From the NCBI GenBank assembly GCA_043762265.1, contig JAYUMV010000452.1, positions 1 through 5,353 of the forward strand: a stretch of 5,353 nucleotides of DNA, read 5' to 3'. A program made the translations under genes and the position numbers. How positions within the stretch are numbered: the first letter of the stretch is position 1; each line of letters begins with the position of its first letter. The notes beneath the pieces were generated by a model, which worked only from the letters and a program-made list of their open reading frames with translations, had not been told where the DNA came from and did not search any database. This document shows, in pieces, positions 1-4,908 of this stretch. Origin of the DNA: JANXLO01 sp043762265 (GTDB taxonomy: Bacteria; Armatimonadota; Chthonomonadetes; Chthonomonadales; Chthonomonadaceae).

Positions 1-160
1 CGGAGCGAAGACGAAGAGGGAGATCGACAAACTCTGCACGGATCTGTTCTTGACGCACACGGCAAAGGAGAGCGACGACAATCTCGCCTTTGTGCGCAAC
101 CGACTGCTCAAGAACAGATCCGTGCAGAGTTTGTCGATCTCCCTCTTCGTCTTCGCCCCG
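1..160. repeat. 53-nt near-perfect inverted repeat inside the ATPase gene
   Basis: Arms 1-53 and 108-160 are reverse complements with one mismatch (position 4 against 157), separated by a 54-nt spacer (54-107). Both arms are the ATPase coding segment around EIDKLCTDLFL. The spacer reads as the natural continuation of the protein only on the plus strand, in frame with the left arm. The junction falls on the short inverse pair TCTTGA/TCAAGA. The left arm reaches the window edge, so the repeat could extend further. Confidence 0.93.
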
Positions 161-933
161 CTCCCCTGTGCCGAACGGCAGAACCGTTGCGTCAGATAGG
201 GATGCCCGCCCGTCCAGTAGAGCACCCGATCCAGTAGGAGTGGGCCGCCCGCTCCCAATCCAAATGCAAGAGATCTGGCTTCTTGTGCGGAGAAGTTGCG
301 GAGCTCGATGCGCCTGCCGATATTGAAGGGAGAGACACGCGTATCTTGAATGAGGTCGGCAGGGGAGGCGGTTCCCAGCAGGCAGAAGGAGATCTGCTTC
401 AGCCGCTCTTCGGTCGCTCGTCCGACATAACATTGGCGAATGGCGGCGAAGAATTCGTCGGTGGAGAAGGGCAGGGAGAGGGTGACATCGATCTCATCGA
501 TGAAGACGACCATTGGAGCGGCATCTGCCGACAGTCCTACCTCGACAAGGGTCTCGAAGAGCCTTTGCACCAGCGGAACGGCCTCGTGCGCGTCCCAGTA
601 AGCGACGAACTCGGCCCGCAGACCCATCTGTTTGCCGATGTCCAGTAGCAGCGCGGAGTACCACTGGATCGGCGTCAGGTTTTTGCCGCCATAGCGCGTG
701 AGATCGCAGAAGGCGGTTCGGACGCCTGCCTGCTTAAGACGGCTCACGGTACGTACGCAGAGGCTGGACTTGCCCATCTGCCGGCTGTTGAGAACGTAGC
801 AGGTCTCGCCGTCGAGCAGCGCGGAATAGAGATCTGCGTCCGCCTGCCGAATGACATAGGAAGGCGCACCGGCAGGCAACGTCCCGCCGGTGACATAGAA
901 CGCAGTGTCCTGAGAGTCTTGCTTCGTAATCAA
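1..933 (-). CDS. AAA-like (AAA_35) STAND-type ATPase, partial, interrupted by a fold-back repeat
   Basis: The frame is open from a TTG at 933-931 to the window edge (311 codons, no stop). There is no ATG or GTG between the in-frame stop at 963-961 and the conserved FYVTGGTL start of this family, so TTG is the likely start. A weak GAAAG (948-944) lies 10 nt upstream. Visible motifs: Walker A NSRQMGKSS (residues 49-57, Lys55), Walker B VVFIDEID (142-149, Asp146/Glu147), SPFNIG (201-206) and GGHPYLTQRF (242-251). Family knowledge: this P-loop module usually precedes WD40, TPR or other sensor repeats, which here would lie beyond the window. Homology stops at Leu275 (codon 111-109). The rest (120 to 1) is antisense to the gene itself because of the inverted repeat at 1-160. 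The expected continuation, FLTHTAKESDDNLAFVRNRLL, is found on the opposite strand (47-109). The gene follows the TIR/BTAD gene after 56 nt and is probably in the same operon. I am confident of the domain, and not of the true C-terminus. Confidence 0.82.
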   Translation of the reverse strand, partial: MITKQDSQDTAFYVTGGTLPAGAPSYVIRQADADLYSALLDGETCYVLNSRQMGKSSLCVRTVSRLKQAGVRTAFCDLTRYGGKNLTPIQWYSALLLDIGKQMGLRAEFVAYWDAHEAVPLVQRLFETLVEVGLSADAAPMVVFIDEIDVTLSLPFSTDEFFAAIRQCYVGRATEERLKQISFCLLGTASPADLIQDTRVSPFNIGRRIELRNFSAQEARSLAFGLGAGGPLLLDRVLYWTGGHPYLTQRFCRSAQGSGAKTKREIDKLCTDLFLSSRLRTKARLSSLSFAVCVKNRSVQSLSISLFVFAP

Positions 934-989
934 GGAGGGCCAACTTTCAGAACGGCAGCACTATGCCGGTCGGGTTCAAACAATCGTGG

Positions 990-3305
990 TCAGGGAAGAC
1001 GTTGGAGAAGATAGACCGGATAGATACTGCACCGAAAGTTGATCTCGCTGCCCCACTCTCCCGAGAGAACTCCGGCGCTGCGCAGGCGATAGAAGCTTTC
1101 CGGGGTGGGGCAGGGGCGTCCGAGCAGCATCACGCGGACGCTTTGCGTCAAGACTTCGTCGTGGCTGAGGGTGGTCAGGAGACGGCGCAGATGGTCTCCA
1201 AACAGGCCGTCGTCCCGAGCCGCCTGTGCTTCCAGCGTTTCCAGCGTCAATCCCCGCATGGCCATTTCGTTGAGGGCGCGACGGGTGAGGTAGGGCTGGC
1301 CACCGATGAGCGCGTAGAGCCTTTGCAGAGAGGCTTGGTCCGGCAGGGGACTGCCGCAGCGCCGGTTCAGTTCGCCGACCTCCTTCAGATCGAAATCGCT
1401 CAGGGCCAGACGGGTGCCGACGTTGAAGGGGGACTGGTTCAGGTCGGCGACAAACATGTGCGCCTCCGTCGCATAGGCGATGGCCAGGGTCAGACGGCTC
1501 CAGGGGCCGTCCGGGTCGAGCGAACGCTCGTTGTACCAGGCCCGGAACAGACCGAAGATCTCGCTGCCGAAATCGCAGCTAAAGAGGCGGTCTATCTCGT
1601 CCAGCGCCCAGACCAGCAGGCCGTCGAAGCTGGCCAGCACCTGATCGCACAGGAACATCTCCATGTGCATATTCGCGCCGAGATTGGGGTTCCAGGCGTC
1701 TCGGTCGGGCGGCGGCAGTCCGACTTGCAGGGCGATGGTGGTCGCCAGGGCGTGCAGAAAGGTGGCGGGCGTCGCCATCTGCGCCTGGTTCAGCTTCTGG
1801 AGGTCGGTGCGCACGACCTTTGCGCCGCGCTGTCGTGCCTGATGCAAGCCGCGTGCGAGGAGCGAGGTCTTGCCCATCTGACGCGCGCCCTTCACCAGCA
1901 CGACTCCGTGCTCTTCGGCGAGCGCCTGCTGAAACTCGGCGTCGGTGGGCCGTTCGATGTAGTAGGGCGAATCGATGCGCATGCCTCCGCCGATAGGCTC
2001 CTGGCGGTGCGGCGCGGCAGGCGGCGGCGGGGCAGCCTGAAGCGATTGGAGGAGGGCGGCGACTATCGCCTCGTTGTCGGCTGGGCTGCGCCAGTGCAAC
2101 TGCTGCAGGGGATTCAAAATGTCGGCCATCGCCGTCTTGTGCGAGAGCGGGGCTTCGTAGGCGACGCGGATCGGCAGCAACATCGGCAGACCCTGCTGCG
2201 CCTGGGCCGCATGGTGGGCGATTTCGATCTCATATTCGAGCATTTCGCTCTGCACGGCGATCGCCGAGAGCAGGGGAACGACGCCGTACGAGCGCCGAAC
2301 CTGCTTTTCGATCTCTTTCGCCCAGGGCATCCCTGCGCTCACGTAGCGGTCGATAAAGACCGTGTAACCCGCCTGCGCCAGTTCTCGTTCCAGCAGTCGC
2401 ATGACGGTCTCGTCGGGCTGTTGGTCGCGTTTGTAGAGAATCGCCACCTGTTTTCCATGGGAAGGAGCGTGGGCAGAGGGCGCAGGAGCAGGAACCTCTC
2501 GCGGAGCAGTCGCAGGCGTTCGGGGGACGTGTTCCGGGGGGCGCAGGAGAGTCGCAAGCGCTTGCCGCCCTTCGCGATGCAGGCGTGCCATGAGGCGCTG
2601 GGTCTCCTCTTCGGGCTGTGTTTCGGTGCGTTCGCGCAGCCTGCGGAGCGACTCGTACTCTTCCTCTACGGCGGCGTAACTTCCTTGCCGTGCCAGCAGT
2701 TCCAGAAGTGCGCGATGCCAACGCTCGTCCCCTGGCGTCACCTGGAGGGCGTGGCGCAGCCAGCTTTCGGCGGAGGAGTGGTTTTGGGTATCGAGGGCCT
2801 CCCGCACCAGAGCGTGCAGGATTCTATCAAAGGAGCGCTGACGGCGGGCACGAGCATCGATGGCCCATTTGTCGTTCCAGTCCTCCAGCAGTGGCCCGCG
2901 ATAGAGCGCAAGGGCGTGTGCCCACACGGCGCGATCTTCCTGCTGTGCCAACCGATCAAACTCCAGGAAATCGACATCTGCGCCCTCCAGATTGAAAGAG
3001 ACGACTCCTTTGCCTCTGGTCTCCAGCCTGCCCGCATCCGGCCCCAGGGCTTTGCGCAGGGTGTAGATCGCCTGCCGCGTGTTCTTAAAGTCGCCGCCGT
3101 CCGGATCGCTATCGTCGATTTCGTAGGGCCAGTAGAGTCGCGCCAGGGTGCGATAGGAGACGGGAGCGCCCTGTTCGAGCGCCAGATAAGCCAGCACCCG
3201 CACGGGTTCGCGGCGGTTCATGACGGAAAGCGACTTATCCCCTTGCCGCACTTGAAGGGAGCCGAAAAAGGTTAGAGCAAGCACCCGCGAGTCCCTCCTC
3301 GGCAT
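990..3305 (-). CDS. wHTH-BTAD-TIR-AAA_35 fusion protein (AfsR-like regulator/STAND ATPase)
   Basis: This is a complete 771-residue ORF with an ATG start. No clear Shine-Dalgarno sequence precedes it, so it may be leaderless or have a short leader. Domains in order: an OmpR/SARP winged helix (about 8-108, with LARLYWP and NTRQAIYTLRKAL); a BTAD helical repeat domain (about 109-247, with ALALYRGPLLEDW and the YESLRRL helix); a Pro/Ala-rich linker (255-284); a TIR domain (about 285-423, with VAILYKRD, FIDRYVSAG and SEMLEYEIEIA, whose Glu359 aligns with the NADase glutamate); a second Pro-rich linker (424-436); and an AAA_35 ATPase (about 445-771) with Walker A GARQMGKT (473-480), Walker B ALDEID (567-572), SPFNVG (625-630), GGQPYLTRRA (668-677) and an RLRSAGVLSG-type C-terminal winged segment. 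Known relatives such as AfsR join wHTH-BTAD to an NB-ARC ATPase; the TIR insertion is the unusual part. A role in transcription control gated by nucleotide binding is inferred. An NADase or immune role is an alternative. No catalytic motif is visibly broken. Confidence 0.93.
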   Translation of the reverse strand: MPRRDSRVLALTFFGSLQVRQGDKSLSVMNRREPVRVLAYLALEQGAPVSYRTLARLYWPYEIDDSDPDGGDFKNTRQAIYTLRKALGPDAGRLETRGKGVVSFNLEGADVDFLEFDRLAQQEDRAVWAHALALYRGPLLEDWNDKWAIDARARRQRSFDRILHALVREALDTQNHSSAESWLRHALQVTPGDERWHRALLELLARQGSYAAVEEEYESLRRLRERTETQPEEETQRLMARLHREGRQALATLLRPPEHVPRTPATAPREVPAPAPSAHAPSHGKQVAILYKRDQQPDETVMRLLERELAQAGYTVFIDRYVSAGMPWAKEIEKQVRRSYGVVPLLSAIAVQSEMLEYEIEIAHHAAQAQQGLPMLLPIRVAYEAPLSHKTAMADILNPLQQLHWRSPADNEAIVAALLQSLQAAPPPPAAPHRQEPIGGGMRIDSPYYIERPTDAEFQQALAEEHGVVLVKGARQMGKTSLLARGLHQARQRGAKVVRTDLQKLNQAQMATPATFLHALATTIALQVGLPPPDRDAWNPNLGANMHMEMFLCDQVLASFDGLLVWALDEIDRLFSCDFGSEIFGLFRAWYNERSLDPDGPWSRLTLAIAYATEAHMFVADLNQSPFNVGTRLALSDFDLKEVGELNRRCGSPLPDQASLQRLYALIGGQPYLTRRALNEMAMRGLTLETLEAQAARDDGLFGDHLRRLLTTLSHDEVLTQSVRVMLLGRPCPTPESFYRLRSAGVLSGEWGSEINFRCSIYPVYLLQRLP

Positions 3306-3316
3306 AGCGTTTTAAT

Positions 3317-3345
3317 AATATAAGGACTGTGGTCCGTCTCTTCCA
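3317..3345 (-). promoter_or_regulatory. possible promoter of the BTAD-TIR-ATPase gene
   Basis: On the minus strand TATATT (3322-3317, five of six to the -10 consensus) lies 17 bp downstream of TGGAAG (3345-3340, only three of six to the -35 consensus) and 11 bp upstream of the ATG. This would give a very short or absent leader, which fits the lack of a Shine-Dalgarno sequence. A second candidate -10, TATAAC (3380-3375), has no good -35. The call is weak. Confidence 0.25.
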
Positions 3346-3460
3346 TCGCTGTGGGTAAAAAAGATTACACTTGAGTTATACCGGAATGCAATCGAATTTT
3401 TTATGCACGCCTGCTGCCCCTGCTCTCCATCCTCATGAATTCCACACTTCCCCTCCAGAT

Positions 3461-3520
3461 TGACGCTAGCGGCAGGTTTGTTGACGCTAGCACCGCGCAA
3501 AATGACGCTGTCGCTTGACA
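3461..3520 (+). promoter_or_regulatory. heptamer array A: three TGACGCT copies at exact 21-bp steps
   Basis: Exact TGACGCT heptamers start at 3461, 3482 and 3503, all in the same orientation. The first two share the longer core TTGACGCTAGC. A step of 21 bp puts them on one face of the DNA helix. A perfect -35-like TTGACA follows at 3515-3520, but 16-19 bp beyond it I see only poor -10 sequences (AATACA at 3538 or TACAGA at 3540). The array therefore looks more like an operator than a strong stand-alone promoter. The identity of the binding protein is inferred from the neighbouring BTAD gene. Confidence 0.65.
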
Positions 3521-3585
3521 AAAACTCCATTCCTGAAAATACAGACTTCCGCTCTCAGTCGCTCCAACCCTACTCGCCAAATCTT

Positions 3586-3648
3586 TGACGCTGGACCGCT
3601 GAACTCTAACGCAAATACGTGCGCCGCTGACGCACGGCGGCTTATACT
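3586..3648 (+). promoter_or_regulatory. heptamer array B with -10 box: SARP/BTAD-type promoter of the propeller gene
   Basis: TGACGCT (3586-3592), TAACGCA (3607-3613) and TGACGCA (3628-3634) are again spaced by exactly 21 bp. The last copy ends 8 bp before TATACT (3643-3648), a five-of-six match to the -10 consensus. The normal -35 position (about 3620-3625) has no consensus. Known biology: SARP-family activators bind direct heptamer repeats at about 11- or 22-bp periods with the 3'-most copy 8 bp upstream of the -10 box, replacing a good -35. The match in geometry is striking; the 21-bp step is slightly short. A transcript start near 3655 is inferred. TGACCCT at 3648 is a possible degenerate further copy. 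Confidence 0.62.
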
Positions 3649-3651
3649 GAC

Positions 3652-3685
3652 CCTGGATCAACTCCTATACATTCTGAGATCCAGG
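3652..3685 (+). promoter_or_regulatory. inverted repeat at the predicted transcript start
   Basis: CCTGGATC (3652-3659) and GATCCAGG (3678-3685) are perfect 8-bp inverse arms around an 18-nt AT-rich spacer. They lie just after the predicted -10 box. They could be a two-half-site operator or a hairpin at the 5' end of the mRNA. The sequence does not say which. Confidence 0.35.
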
Positions 3686-3732
3686 CATTCTGCTCCGAAC
3701 ACACGTTTCCCTCTGCAAAGGAGGGAGCAAGC

Positions 3733-3771
3733 GTGTCGTGGAGGGAAGCCGGAAAAGGTGTTCGCCTGTGA
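3733..3771 (+). CDS. putative 12-codon leader peptide overlapping the propeller gene
   Basis: A near-perfect Shine-Dalgarno, AAAGGAGGG (3717-3725), lies 7 nt before a GTG at 3733, the best-placed ribosome site in the window. The frame encodes MSWREAGKGVRL and stops at TGA 3769-3771, which overlaps the GTG start of the next gene (GTGA). This layout suggests translational coupling: ribosomes recruited at the strong site finish the leader and restart on the main gene. Alternatively the same Shine-Dalgarno serves the in-frame GTG at 3738, 12 nt away, giving an N-terminus ten residues longer and no leader. Confidence 0.35.
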   Translation: MSWREAGKGVRL

Positions 3772-4790
3772 AAATCAATAACCGTTACCTGCACTCTGTG
3801 TATCGCTCCAAAGCCGCTGTGGCAGCGAGCGGCCGTACCCTCCTGGGCGTGGCTCTGGCGTTCACGCTCAGCTCCCCAGCGCGAGCTCAATCTCAGGGTC
3901 TCTACGTCGCAAATTTCTTCACCGCCTCCATCGAAAAGTTCGGCCTTCCCACCGCTGGCACCGGAACGCTGTTCGCCAACAACGTACCCGATCTCAGTAG
4001 CATCAGTCAGCCGCAGTTTCTGGCTTTCGATGCGCAAGGGAATCTCTACGTTACAAACAGGGACATGAACTCCATCGAAAGATACACGAGTTTTGGACTG
4101 GGAACGCAGTTTGTCAGTTCGAATCTCTCTACCCCGGAAGGTCTGGCATTCGATAAGTTGGGGAATCTCTACGTCGCAAACACCGGTGATGGCAGTATCG
4201 AAAAGTTCAACAGCACCGGGGGAGGCGCAACCCGATTCGATACGACCGGAACGGGCACGATACATGCGAGTTCTCCTCGCGCCCTGGCATTCGATGCTAC
4301 CGGCAATCTCTACGTCGCAAGTGAAGGCGATGACAAGATCATAAAGTACAACACCAGCGGTGTGGGATCGGTGTTCGTTACCGACCCCGGTACAAACACA
4401 GTTTTGAATCAACCGAACGGCCTGGCGTTCGATTCTTCCGGCAATCTCTACGTCTCAAACGCCGGCAGTACCAGCATCAGAAAGTTTGACAGCAGCGGGG
4501 CAGCATTGACGTTCACTACCACCGGGACACAACCGGGTATAGCGCAAGGGCTGGCTTTCGATGCTTCCGGTAATCTCTACGTCGCAGACTCAGCCGTTGG
4601 CGTTAACGGTAACAGGATCGTAAAGTACACCACCGCCGGGGTGGGATCGGTGTACGCCAACACCAACATGAATGGTCCCACTGGCATCGCCATCGGAGTG
4701 GCGACGCCTGAACCGGGTAGCATCGCTCTGCTCGTCAGTGGGGGCCTCACTGGCATCGGTCTGATGCGTCGTCGGCGCAAACGCGCCTGA
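3768..4790 (+). CDS. exported NHL-like six-bladed beta-propeller protein with PEP-CTERM sorting signal
   Basis: 340 residues from GTG 3768, chosen because GGTG (3757-3760) lies 7 nt upstream and the N-terminus then makes a good signal peptide: a basic start, hydrophobic LLGVALAFTL (25-34) and SPARA (36-40) as the likely cleavage site. An in-frame GTG at 3738 would add ten residues. The mature part repeats LAFDxxGNLYVxNxxxxxIxKY, with LAFD at residues 85, 126, 173, 219 and 262. The N-terminal GLYVANFFTASIEKF (44-58) and the C-terminal GPTGIAIG (303-310) together make the sixth blade, a 'velcro' closure. The tail has TPEPGS (313-318), a hydrophobic stretch (319-333) and RRRRKRA (334-340), the tripartite PEP-CTERM signal recognised by exosortase, which is not in the window. 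Likely role: a cell-surface or matrix protein; ligand unknown. The upstream promoter resembles a BTAD target. Confidence 0.92.
   Translation: MKINNRYLHSVYRSKAAVAASGRTLLGVALAFTLSSPARAQSQGLYVANFFTASIEKFGLPTAGTGTLFANNVPDLSSISQPQFLAFDAQGNLYVTNRDMNSIERYTSFGLGTQFVSSNLSTPEGLAFDKLGNLYVANTGDGSIEKFNSTGGGATRFDTTGTGTIHASSPRALAFDATGNLYVASEGDDKIIKYNTSGVGSVFVTDPGTNTVLNQPNGLAFDSSGNLYVSNAGSTSIRKFDSSGAALTFTTTGTQPGIAQGLAFDASGNLYVADSAVGVNGNRIVKYTTAGVGSVYANTNMNGPTGIAIGVATPEPGSIALLVSGGLTGIGLMRRRRKRA
4020..4697 (+). repeat. tandem propeller-blade repeats within the exported protein gene
   Basis: Five blade units start at 4020, 4143, 4284, 4422 and 4551 (periods 123, 141, 138 and 129 nt); a partial closing strand at 4674 pairs with the N-terminal part-blade at 3897. 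The AATCTCTACGT core is identical at DNA level in all five units, and GTGGGATCGGTGT occurs twice (near 4365 and 4640). Synonymous codons are conserved, which suggests recent internal duplication or gene conversion rather than protein-level selection alone. Confidence 0.8.
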
Positions 4791-4797
4791 TCCCTCT

Positions 4798-4845
4798 CGC
4801 TTCTTCCCTCTTGCTCTCGGAAGCCCGAGCAAGAGGGTGGAAGCG
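4798..4845 (+). terminator. strong hairpin terminator downstream of the propeller gene, no U-tract
   Basis: The arms CCCTCTTGCTC (4806-4816) and GAGCAAGAGGG (4827-4837) pair perfectly around a 10-nt loop. Outside a single T-T mismatch the stem continues for seven pairs (4798-4804 with 4839-4845, one wobble). It begins 8 nt after the stop codon. A second small hairpin follows at once (CCTGCT 4846-4851 with AGCAGG 4858-4863). There is no run of Ts after either, so this may be a non-canonical terminator or a 3'-end stabiliser. The stem is symmetric, so it could act on both strands. Confidence 0.6.
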
Positions 4846-4908
4846 CCTGCTGTCGAGAGCAGGGGCTAGAGGACATGCTCCCGGCAGTAACGCGCCACCT
4901 ACGTCTGA

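Larger units (their letters stand above)
3306..3732. other. divergent intergenic region
   Basis: This stretch separates two divergently oriented genes. Positions 3306-3420 are AT-rich, unlike the surrounding coding DNA, and hold the candidate minus-strand promoter. Positions 3460-3654 hold two arrays of a TGACGCT-type heptamer and the probable plus-strand promoter. Positions 3655-3732 are the likely 5' leader of the propeller gene. The short ORFs that cross the region on either strand have no recognisable protein character, and I treat the region as non-coding. Confidence 0.75.

Noticed and set aside
1..160. Phase-variation invertible switch or insertion-sequence terminal repeats
   Set aside because: The arms are coding sequence of the gene itself, no recombinase or transposase is present, and flipping the spacer does not restore a natural reading frame beyond the second arm.
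90..701. Three plus-strand ORFs (90-326, 283-648, 513-701) over the partial ATPase gene
   Set aside because: They are shadows: the minus frame through the same DNA carries Walker A, Walker B and the other AAA_35 motifs.
734..943. Minus-strand ORF of 69 codons starting at TTG 943
   Set aside because: It is out of frame with the conserved FYVTGGTL and Walker A reading, and its translation is low-complexity Arg/Leu/Ser.
963..3275. Plus-strand open frame of 770 codons lying antisense to the whole BTAD-TIR-ATPase gene
   Set aside because: Its length is notable, but its translation has no recognisable domain and the opposite frame holds four clear domains. Long antisense frames arise easily in GC-rich genes with biased codon use.
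3312..3661. Short minus-strand ORFs in the divergent intergenic region
   Set aside because: They cross the phased heptamer arrays, show no domain or composition typical of proteins, and have no clear ribosome sites.
3642..4412. Minus-strand ORF of 256 codons opposite the propeller gene
   Set aside because: Its apparent repeats (CDVEI and similar) are just the complement of the blade repeats on the plus strand.
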